The notes under the pieces: generated by a model
Database searches by the model: none
Told to the model about the DNA's origin: nothing
What the model saw: only the letters and a program-made list of their open reading frames with translations
Part shown: positions 6,186 to 12,476 of the stretch, piece by piece
Layout of the letters: each line of letters opens with the position of its first letter
How positions within the stretch are numbered: the first letter of the stretch is position 1
Translations under genes and position numbers: made by a program
Assembly: GCA_024640445.1 (NCBI GenBank)
Contig: JAHEEZ010000053.1
Coordinates: 1 to 18,184 of the forward strand
Length of the DNA: 18,184 bases
DNA from: Acidobacteriota bacterium
Lineage (GTDB): Bacteria > Acidobacteriota > Blastocatellia > Pyrinomonadales > Pyrinomonadaceae
Reading direction: 5' to 3'

Positions 6186-7565
6186 TCAATTCCCGTTGTT
6201 AATATCCGTAGGATAGTCTCCGTCCCAACAGGCGGCGCAGACCGATCCGCGATCGAACCCGATCGCCTCCATCATCCCTTCCATCGAAAGGTAGCCGAGC
6301 GAATCGGCCTCAATATAACTGCAGACCTCATCGACCGTCATTTGCGCTGCGATAAGTTCCGCCTTCTTGGGTGTGTTGACCCCGTAATAGCAGGGCGAGA
6401 TCGTCGGCGGACACGAGATTCGCACGTGCACCTCGGTCGCCCCAGCCTCTCGCACGAGCGCGACGATCTTCTTTGACGTCGTGCCGCGGACGATCGAATC
6501 ATCGACGAGCACTACCCGCTGACCTTCTATCAGGTCTTTGATCGGGTTTAGCTTCAGCCGCACGCCGAATGATCGTATGCTCTGCGACGGCTCGATGAAC
6601 GTCCTGCCGATGTAATGGTTCCTGATGATGCCCTGTCGAAACTTGATCTCTGACTGCGATGCGTATCCGATCGCCGCCGCGACGCCGGAATCCGGCACCG
6701 GAACCACTATGTCGGCGTCCGTCGGATGCTCGATCGCCAGATTCCTGCCAAGGAGATGCCTCGACTGGTTTATCGACCGGCCAAAGATGATCGAATCGGG
6801 CCGCGAGAAATAGACGTGCTCAAAAGTACAGAAAGCACTGCACTTCTTCTCGAAAGGGAAGATCGAACGCAGGCCGTCCTTGCTGATGACAAGCATCTCG
6901 CCCGCTTCTATCTCGCGCACGTATTCTGCATCGATCAGGTCGAAAGCACACGATTCGGAACCGACTGCCCACATCGATCCGCTCTTGCCGAGCACCAGTG
7001 GTCTGAACCCTCTCGGATCGCGGACGGCGATCATCGCGTCAGGCGTCAGGAACAGCAGCGAAAACGCGCCTTCCGTCTCCTTCAGGACATTCGCGATCGC
7101 ATCGACGACGTTTTCCGCCTCGGCACGGGCGATCGAATGGAGAATGGTTTCAGTGTCGGAAGTGGAGGAGAATATTGCACCCTGCTTTTCCAGCTCAATT
7201 CTTCGCCGCTTCGCGTTCGGAAGATTTCCGTTGTGACAGATGGATATTTGTCCGTGCTGGCAGGTAACGCTGAAAGGCTGGGCCTCTCGGACAGAAGACT
7301 CTCCCGCGGTCGAATAACGTGTGTGGCCGATCGCCGATTCGCCCGGGAGCCTGCTGAGCGTTTCCTTGTCAAAATTGTCCGCGACCAGGCCCAGCCTGCG
7401 GATCTGATGAAGGTTGTCACCGTCCGAAGAGACAATGCCGCACGCCTCCTGCCCCCGGTGCTGAAGCGCAAAAAGGCCCAGTTGCGTTAGCGTCGATGCT
7501 TCAGTGTGTCCGAAGACGCCAAAGACACCGCATTCCTCTCTGAACTTATCGAGACCTGATTCCAT
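6186..7565 (-). CDS. purF: Amidophosphoribosyltransferase (glutamine PRPP amidotransferase)
   Basis: First step of purine synthesis: PRPP plus glutamine gives phosphoribosylamine, in the cytoplasm. The protein is 459 aa from the ATG at 7565. This start places the nucleophile Cys at residue 12 (MESGLDKFREEC), giving an 11-residue propeptide like that of the Bacillus-type enzyme; a TTG 90 bp upstream would add an unconserved extension. The glutamine amidotransferase domain shows LQHRGQEACGI, GHTRYSTAG and CHNGNL. The PRTase domain carries the PRPP loop VVLVDDSIVRGTTSKK. The four cysteines expected for the [4Fe-4S] type are present: one in FCTFEHVYFSRPDS, one in SPCYYG and two in SVCAACW. The enzyme should therefore be the oxygen-sensitive iron-sulfur form. 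It lies downstream of mobA on the same strand with a gap of about 106 bp; no other pur gene is adjacent. Confidence 0.95.
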   Translation of the reverse strand: MESGLDKFREECGVFGVFGHTEASTLTQLGLFALQHRGQEACGIVSSDGDNLHQIRRLGLVADNFDKETLSRLPGESAIGHTRYSTAGESSVREAQPFSVTCQHGQISICHNGNLPNAKRRRIELEKQGAIFSSTSDTETILHSIARAEAENVVDAIANVLKETEGAFSLLFLTPDAMIAVRDPRGFRPLVLGKSGSMWAVGSESCAFDLIDAEYVREIEAGEMLVISKDGLRSIFPFEKKCSAFCTFEHVYFSRPDSIIFGRSINQSRHLLGRNLAIEHPTDADIVVPVPDSGVAAAIGYASQSEIKFRQGIIRNHYIGRTFIEPSQSIRSFGVRLKLNPIKDLIEGQRVVLVDDSIVRGTTSKKIVALVREAGATEVHVRISCPPTISPCYYGVNTPKKAELIAAQMTVDEVCSYIEADSLGYLSMEGMMEAIGFDRGSVCAACWDGDYPTDINNGN

Positions 7566-7671
7566 TGTTGAACTGGGATCGGCGGAAAGCCCTGAGTTCC
7601 GCCACTGGTGATGTAATCGAGATTTAACTGTAAAGGGTTGAACCCCGATATTCAAATGCGGCCGGTCCGAT

Positions 7672-8280
7672 TCACACCCTCTGCCCCTGATCCACGAGTT
7701 TCTCGGCCTTTTCGAGATCTTCCGGGGTGTTAAGATTCAAGAGAAGCCGCTGCGAGTTCTCCAGACCCGAATACTCCTCAAACGCCACCACACGGGTCTT
7801 CAATCGGTCGATGAGCGCGTTTACGGCGCCGGAAGCCTCGTCGTTGCCCAAGATCGCCTCGCATTCGGCAAGGCATCTTTCACGACCGTAGACTGCCGCT
7901 AGCGGCTGAATTCTGCCGTCCGGCTGTGCGGGGATCACGGCATCGTATTCGTGGGAATCGAATTTGTCGAGGAGCAGTTCTATAAGCCCGGCCGTAACGA
8001 AAGGGAAGTCGCATGCGAGGATGAACACTGTGTCACCGGATGCGTGCTTCATTGCGGAATGGATGCCTCCGAGCGCGCCTCTCCCTTCGAAAATGTCCGG
8101 GATAGTTTCAATTCCTGCGGGCGCGAACGCTGAGGAAACTACGGCGATCCTCGACGCGCCGGCTGCCTGAAGAACATCCGCCGCGTGCTGAAGAAGGGTC
8201 GATCCACCGAGTTCGATCTCCGGCTTGTTTTTGCCCATTCGGGAGGAACGCCCCCCGGCAAGGATGAATGCTTCGAACAT
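7672..8280 (-). CDS. mobA: Molybdenum cofactor guanylyltransferase
   Basis: Adds GMP to molybdopterin to form the guanine-dinucleotide cofactor used by DMSO-reductase-family enzymes such as formate dehydrogenase and nitrate reductase. The N-terminal nucleotide-binding signature is intact: AFILAGGRSSRMGKNKPE (residues 4-21, with the Lys after RMG). The metal-binding Asp lies in FILACDFPFVT (D91), and GALGGIHSAM follows the expected order. The length of 202 aa is normal. It sits between a small unknown gene and purF and just downstream of fdhD, which points to a formate-dehydrogenase cofactor context. A CTP- or other nucleotide-specific relative (MocA-like) is possible, but the sequence pattern and the fdhD linkage favour MobA. 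Confidence 0.88.
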   Translation of the reverse strand: MFEAFILAGGRSSRMGKNKPEIELGGSTLLQHAADVLQAAGASRIAVVSSAFAPAGIETIPDIFEGRGALGGIHSAMKHASGDTVFILACDFPFVTAGLIELLLDKFDSHEYDAVIPAQPDGRIQPLAAVYGRERCLAECEAILGNDEASGAVNALIDRLKTRVVAFEEYSGLENSQRLLLNLNTPEDLEKAEKLVDQGQRV

Positions 8281-8341
8281 ATGCCTGTCGGGACCGCATA
8301 CCGGCCGAAATAGCTTATTTCTCTACTCCTAAGGGTCTTTA

Positions 8342-8704
8342 TCAGGTACAAGCCAATTCGGGGTTTGGGAACGCGTCCAGGTTGTCGGGTTCGTCGGTTC
8401 GGGTTAGGCATGCGAAGTCCTTTTCGATCAGGATGCTCAGCCCGTTCGATTCGGCATCGATCCCGACTCCGTCTGTTTTCGCCCACTCCAGAACTTCGGT
8501 TTCAGGAACCGTGACGGTTAAGGTTTGCTGATCGAATGCCGCATTGACTGAACCTGCGGCCTGATCGGACATGATCTGATATGTCAGCCGGTTTTTTGGG
8601 CCGAACTCCACAGATTCAGAAACCGAACCCGTATCTGCGAGCTGCGCGACCTCGCTCTGCAGAAGTCGCAGGCGAATACTGTTTCCTCTGATACGTAACT
8701 TCAT
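8342..8704 (-). CDS. Small conserved unknown protein in the fdhD-mobA cluster (possibly the DUF7009 family)
   Basis: 120 aa from the ATG at 8704 (MKLRIRGNSIRLRLLQSEV). A TTG four codons upstream would also be in frame, but the ATG matches where conserved sequence seems to begin. The pattern is beta-rich: an N-terminal strand-turn-strand with RIRGNSIRLRL, a middle TLTVTVPETEVLEW, and a C-terminal tail ILIEKDFACLTRTDEP followed by FPNPELAC. No catalytic motif is recognisable. The two Cys of the tail could bind metal or be redox active, but that is a guess. I recall similar short proteins next to fdhD/mob genes in other phyla, possibly DUF7009; this is memory, not a search. It is co-directional with fdhD (118 bp upstream) and mobA (61 bp downstream), so likely the same transcript. 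Confidence 0.75.
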   Translation of the reverse strand: MKLRIRGNSIRLRLLQSEVAQLADTGSVSESVEFGPKNRLTYQIMSDQAAGSVNAAFDQQTLTVTVPETEVLEWAKTDGVGIDAESNGLSILIEKDFACLTRTDEPDNLDAFPNPELACT

Positions 8705-8748
8705 CGTCGATTCCAATTAGCGTGAGTCTCTTTGCTCCGGCGTTTTTC

Positions 8749-8815
8749 GTGTCACGCCGTGTTCCTTCGTGGTTCAAAAAGAGATCTTCAACCACGAAGC
8801 GTCACAAAGGGACAC
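8749..8815. repeat. Inverted repeat with 10-base periodicity after fdhD
   Basis: The inner stem CTTCGTGGTT (8765-8774) pairs perfectly with AACCACGAAG (8790-8799), with a 15-nt loop. The outer GTGTC (8749-8753) pairs with GACAC (8811-8815). Each arm is a degenerate decamer array, for example CACGAAGCGT|CACAAAGGGA|CACAGCGG. It could act as a transcript-end hairpin for fdhD, but there is no T-run on that strand. Confidence 0.7.
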
Positions 8816-8822
8816 AGCGGTC

Positions 8823-9683
8823 TTATATCATTGATCGATGACCTCTGATCCGAGAGGCCCCTGAATAGACATTGTAACGCCCGTCACGGACGAAGCCCGC
8901 CAGCGTCATCCCGAACTCCTTCGCCAGTTCGACCGCAAGCGTCGAAGGCGGTCCGACCGCGAGCATCACAGGGATCCCTGCCATCAGAGCTTTTTGCACC
9001 AGTTCAAAGCTGGCGCGCCCGCTGACCATCAGTACGGTTTCGCTCAAAGGTGTTTTACCTTTAAGAAATTCCGCCCCGATCGCTTTGTCCAGGGCGTTGT
9101 GTCGCCCGACGTCTTCGCGGATCTCCATCAGCCCGCCGTAGGCGTCAAACAGCGCTGAGGCGTGGAGGCCACCGGTCTGTTCAAAAACGGTCTGGTTTTG
9201 CCGAAGCCGGTTCGGAAGGGAATGGATCAGCTCTGGAGAAATTGAAAAATCCTTTTCGTCCAGTGCTTCCACGCCCGTTCGAAGTGCTTCGATCGAACTT
9301 TTGCCGCAGACGCCGCAGCTGGATGAAGTGTAAAAATGCCTTTCGAGCGATTTGATATCGACCTCGACGCCTTCTTCCAAATCCACGCGGATCGTGTTCG
9401 TCAATCCCTCGGAATCGGGCTTGCCGCAATGGTGGATCTTCCTGATCTGTTTGGCTGACGTGAGAATACCTTCGGTAAAGAGAAAACCCGCGGCAAGTTC
9501 GAAATCGTCACCGGGGGTGCGCATCGTTATCGAGATCGCCCGATGGACGAATTTGCCCTTTTCGGTGTACCCGACACGGATCTCAAGCGGCTCTTCGACG
9601 GCGAGCACGTCGGTAGTATCGAGGTCCCCTGTTTTCGAGACCTTGTTTACATTGACCTTTGAATAACCTTCTGACGCGGGCAT
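8823..9683 (-). CDS. fdhD: Formate dehydrogenase accessory sulfurtransferase
   Basis: FdhD passes sulfur from a cysteine desulfurase to the molybdenum cofactor and is required for active formate dehydrogenase. The family signature is clear: FELAAGFLFTEGIL (about 61-74), then the CxxC loop SSSCGVCGKSS with C123 and C126, then GGLHASALFDAYG, REDVGRHNALDKAIG, VSGRASFELVQKA and GFVRDGRYNVYSG near the end. The length of 286 aa is slightly above usual. The last codons overlap TCATTGATCGATGA (8828-8841), a string also found at the 3' end of fahA, so the terminal residues may derive from a repeat. It is first in the fdhD-unknown-mobA run. No formate dehydrogenase subunit is in the window. Many FDHs carry Sec, which would agree with Sec use by this organism. 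Confidence 0.93.
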   Translation of the reverse strand: MPASEGYSKVNVNKVSKTGDLDTTDVLAVEEPLEIRVGYTEKGKFVHRAISITMRTPGDDFELAAGFLFTEGILTSAKQIRKIHHCGKPDSEGLTNTIRVDLEEGVEVDIKSLERHFYTSSSCGVCGKSSIEALRTGVEALDEKDFSISPELIHSLPNRLRQNQTVFEQTGGLHASALFDAYGGLMEIREDVGRHNALDKAIGAEFLKGKTPLSETVLMVSGRASFELVQKALMAGIPVMLAVGPPSTLAVELAKEFGMTLAGFVRDGRYNVYSGASRIRGHRSMI

Positions 9684-9712
9684 AGGTGGGTATTTTAGCA
9701 GAATTAACGTTC

Positions 9713-9889
9713 GTGACTGGTAAATCGTGATTAGTGAATGGTGAATTGTGAGTGGTGAAAGGTAGAGGGCTGCTTCTTATTAATTACTTACTACACCGTT
9801 AAGAGCAGCGCTCCGCGCTGCATCGGCGGGCAAGCCCGCAGCTAAACTGTCCAAGCATTGGTCATTGGTCATTGATCGATGATCAATGA
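9713..9889. repeat. Composite intergenic repeat, copy 3
   Basis: The left array is GTGACTG|GTAAATC|GTGATTA|GTGAATG|GTGAATT|GTGAGTG|GTGAAAG (9713-9761). Then come hairpin GCAGCGC-TCC-GCGCTGC (9805-9821) and hairpin GCGGGC-AA-GCCCGC (9826-9839), and the right array is ATTGGTC|ATTGGTC|ATTGATC|GATGATC (9857-9884). The end is itself a palindrome: TCATTGATC-GAT-GATCAATGA (9869-9889), which contains the stop codon of fahA. No CCCACCCAT palindrome is present in this copy. No gene is visible in this gap. Confidence 0.75.
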
Positions 9890-11205
9890 GAAGGCAGCAC
9901 TATACCTCTGCACTCCCCAAAGCCGATCCGGCGGAAGCCCTCGCGTTCGCAGAAGCCGCGCATTATGATCTCGTCGTAATCTTCCAGGAATGCCCGCATT
10001 TCGCCCGTCGGCAGTTCGATCGGCTCTTTGCCTCCGCGGGTCATCTCAAGAAGGCATCCCCGTTCGCTGTCATCCTTTCCCGACACCGTCCCAGAAGCGA
10101 TCAGGTCACCCGTCTGGAGGTTGCAGCCGTTCGAAGCGTGATGTGTAAGCATCTGGCCTACGGTCCAGAACAGGTCTTTTAGATTCGAGCGGCTGATCAG
10201 ATGCGGTTCAACTCCTTCGTCTCGCATCTTCTTCGTGCTGATTAGAACATCCAGTTTGAGGTCGATCCCGCCCGAAGACGCGTTCGCTTCGTCCGAAAGG
10301 TATGGAAGTGGAGCCGGATAATCGTCTCCGCGGTCGAATGAAGGCACTCGGAACGGAGCGAGCGCTTCCATAGTTACCACGGCAGGTGAGATCGTCGTCG
10401 CGAAGCTTTTTCCGAGGAACGGCCCGAGTGGTTGATATTCCCATCCTTGCATGTCGCGCGCCGACCAGTCATTCACAAGGCAAAGCCCGAAGATGTGTCC
10501 TTCCGATTCGGAGATCGGGATCGTGTCGCCGAGTTCATTTCCTTTTCCGACAAAGAAGCCGACCTCCATCTCGTAATCGAGCCTTTTTGAGGGACCAAAT
10601 ATCGGAGGCGCTTCAGGATCGGGCCTTCCCTGCCCTTTCGGGCGGATGACGTCGGTCCCGGAAACGACTATCGAAGACGCACGGCCGTGGTAGCCGATGG
10701 GCACCCAGTTGTAGTTCGGAAGCAGGGGATTGTCGGGTCGGAAAAGTTTTCCGACATTGGTCGCGTGATAGATGGAGCAATAGAAATCCGTGTAATCGCC
10801 GATCTCGCAGGGCACGTCAAAACGAACGTCGCCGGCATCGATCAGGTTCTTTGCCACCTTCGATCGGGTATCCCCGTCTGCATCCTCGCGAAGCAATTCG
10901 ACCAGCCGCGAGCGCAGCGCCGAAAGCGTCACCGGCTCTACGTCAAAAAGATTGCTGACCGCGGCGCCCTTCTGGAGAGTCCAGGCAACATCGGCAAGCT
11001 CTTTTTCCGCGAACAGCCCGTCTTCACGGCATCGGGTAAGATCCAATACCTGGTCGCCAATGCGAACTCCTATTCCGCCCTCACCGTCGGCGCCTGAGCG
11101 GTCAAAATAGCAAAAAGGGAGGTTCTGGATCGGAAAATCGGATGCAGGGTCGTTGGCTGATTCGATCCAGCTCTTGACGTTTATGTCGTGTGTTTCGTTG
11201 ATCAT
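9883..11205 (-). CDS. fahA: Fumarylacetoacetase
   Basis: Last step of tyrosine breakdown: fumarylacetoacetate to fumarate and acetoacetate, in the cytoplasm. The 440-aa length is that of the full eukaryote-like fumarylacetoacetase, with an N-terminal SH3-like domain and then the FAH fold. Metal and catalytic residues can be placed by comparison with the mouse enzyme: D140 and H147 in DYTDFYCSIYHATNVG, the Glu residues of DYEMEVGFFVG (about 212-214), and D246 in LVNDWSARDMQGWEYQPLG. GYHGRASSIV and LIASGTVSGKD are also intact. It is the most downstream gene of the catabolic cluster; 229 bp of repeats separate it from the 302-aa unknown gene. No Shine-Dalgarno sequence is evident before the ATG at 11205. 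Its TGA stop is inside a palindromic heptamer repeat. Confidence 0.95.
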   Translation of the reverse strand: MINETHDINVKSWIESANDPASDFPIQNLPFCYFDRSGADGEGGIGVRIGDQVLDLTRCREDGLFAEKELADVAWTLQKGAAVSNLFDVEPVTLSALRSRLVELLREDADGDTRSKVAKNLIDAGDVRFDVPCEIGDYTDFYCSIYHATNVGKLFRPDNPLLPNYNWVPIGYHGRASSIVVSGTDVIRPKGQGRPDPEAPPIFGPSKRLDYEMEVGFFVGKGNELGDTIPISESEGHIFGLCLVNDWSARDMQGWEYQPLGPFLGKSFATTISPAVVTMEALAPFRVPSFDRGDDYPAPLPYLSDEANASSGGIDLKLDVLISTKKMRDEGVEPHLISRSNLKDLFWTVGQMLTHHASNGCNLQTGDLIASGTVSGKDDSERGCLLEMTRGGKEPIELPTGEMRAFLEDYDEIIMRGFCEREGFRRIGFGECRGIVLPSH

Positions 11206-11209
11206 AAGT

Positions 11210-11440
11210 CAGTAAGCAGTAAGCAGTGTCCGTAGCCTGACCGTCAGGGAGGGCGTAAATGAGTTCGCCACGGCGCCGTTCCACGCCCGCGCTAACGCTT
11301 GGGCTACTGACACGAATGAACCGCAATATCAAATGGGTAAGCCGCGCTCGCGCGGCTTGGGCAGCGCGGAGCGCTGCTCATAACGGTATATGTCGAGAGC
11401 AGGCGAGGACAGGCTCGCCGCCCACAGCTCACCGCTAACC
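11210..11440. repeat. Composite intergenic repeat, copy 4, with a large imperfect inverted repeat
   Basis: The left array is CAGTAAG|CAGTAAG|CAGTGTC (11210-11230). An imperfect inverted repeat follows: about 11226-11256 (GTGTC.GTAGCC ... GGGCGT) against 11283-11313 (ACGCCC ... GGCTAC.GACAC). Then come two GC hairpins, GCCGCGC-TC-GCGCGGC (11341-11356) and GCAGCGC-GGA-GCGCTGC (11361-11377). The right end GCTCACC|GCTAACC (11427-11440) covers the stop codon of the 302-aa gene. I see no gene here. Confidence 0.7.
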
Positions 11441-12343
11441 TTCAAGAATCCCCAATGCCTGAAGATCCGCGATCGGTTCGTCGAACGAGCAGGAGCCGAA
11501 AGAGTTGATCCCTTTTGCCCGAAGCGCCTCGATCTGGTAAACAGTCAGCTCGTATTCCTTCTGCCACACGGCCGCGCTATCCGTGAACTTGAAAACCTCC
11601 TCGAACTCGTCTTCGAGGACCTCCTCCAGCAATTCCGGGCGATACCCCTCGCGCGCAAAGCCTGTGGCAAGGAACACATTCAAGAATCCGTGCATCGTGC
11701 CGGTCGGGCTGTCCGGTTCGTAAGTTAGCGGCTTGAAGCAGCGTATCGGGTGATGCAGGCCCGCCGTAGCCTTGAAAGGCGTGTTTGCGGCGACGCAGGT
11801 GCGAATAAAACGAATGACGTCATGAGTCGACGGGAAAAGGTCGGATGTCACGCCGCCAGTCCTTATCTTCGCCCGCTTTCGAGCGACGGCGATCGCCGAC
11901 ACCATCTCGGGCAGTTCATCGCCCAGCGAGACCTCAAAGTAAGCGGTAACACCTTCCGGGACTTCCCCAGCTTCTTTTTCTATCCCCTCGGCCGTTGAAG
12001 CCCTCAGCTCCAGCATATCGATCAAAGCGCGCGAGCCGTTGGCCTCGTTGAACGAGCCAACGATCTCGACCGTCTCTCCGATCGTTTCCGCGCCTAGAAC
12101 ACTTATCTTCCAGGGCTCGCCATCTTCTCTCGGAAGAAAATCCCGGGCGCTCTCAAAGAACTCGCCCAGCCTGGTCGCAGGACAAACGAACCTACCAAGC
12201 ATCCACCGATAGTTGCTGTTCCGGTACGTCGCGTAATTAATGACGGCCTCCGGCATTGAAAGCTTCGCGGGAGGAAACAGCCCTGCGTAATCGATCGCTT
12301 CTGCAAGCAGGACTCGGATGGATTCTTTGACGGAGTCGCTCAT
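11435..12343 (-). CDS. Unknown protein of the tyrosine-catabolic cluster; beta/alpha-barrel-like features
   Basis: 302 aa, soluble, no signal peptide. I do not recognise the family. Distinctive stretches are AEAIDYAGLFPPAKLSMPEA (14-33), RAKIRTGGVTSD (157-168), FKATAGLHHPIR (190-201) and GTMHGFLNVFLA (215-226). Strand-helix-strand units ending in KIRTGG and then FKATAG echo the K-x-x-T-G-G / V-K-A-S-G-G succession of DeoC-type aldolase barrels, so a TIM-barrel lyase or aldolase-like role is a testable guess only. It lies between hmgA (133 bp away) and fahA (229 bp away) on the same strand. That is the position where a maleylacetoacetate isomerase is often found, but it has no glutathione-transferase features. 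A role in the pathway, for example handling maleyl- or fumarylacetoacetate, is inference from position. Confidence 0.85.
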   Translation of the reverse strand: MSDSVKESIRVLLAEAIDYAGLFPPAKLSMPEAVINYATYRNSNYRWMLGRFVCPATRLGEFFESARDFLPREDGEPWKISVLGAETIGETVEIVGSFNEANGSRALIDMLELRASTAEGIEKEAGEVPEGVTAYFEVSLGDELPEMVSAIAVARKRAKIRTGGVTSDLFPSTHDVIRFIRTCVAANTPFKATAGLHHPIRCFKPLTYEPDSPTGTMHGFLNVFLATGFAREGYRPELLEEVLEDEFEEVFKFTDSAAVWQKEYELTVYQIEALRAKGINSFGSCSFDEPIADLQALGILEG

Positions 12344-12415
12344 TGTTCTTGTGGGCGTAACAAGCCTAGATGTTAGTTGATTGACTGGGAAGATTCAAAG
12401 ACGCCCGCGAAGAGC

Positions 12416-12458
12416 AAAAACCCCGGACGTCGAACGCACGTGCATTCGACTTCCGGGG
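12416..12458 (-). terminator. Intrinsic terminator downstream of hmgA
   Basis: On the - strand a long stem forms from CCCCGGA-x-GTCGAA (12421-12434) and TTCGAC-x-TCCGGGG (12445-12458): 13 pairs around one mismatch, with a 10-base loop. It is followed on that strand by TTTTT (A-run at 12416-12420). It lies about 20 nt after the hmgA stop, in the right orientation. Confidence 0.85.
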
Positions 12459-12476
12459 CGCAATATCGAAAGACAT

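Noticed and set aside
6726..7490. Long + strand open frame opposite purF
   Set aside because: purF on the other strand has all family motifs over the same bases. The mirrored frame gives no recognisable protein and is a codon-bias shadow.
7566..7655. Longer purF starting at a TTG (7655)
   Set aside because: It would bury the nucleophile Cys 30 residues further in. The ATG at 7565 gives the 11-residue propeptide known from Bacillus-type PurF.
8749..8815. Intrinsic terminator for fdhD
   Set aside because: The hairpin is convincing, but no T-run follows on the - strand, so I list it only as a repeat.
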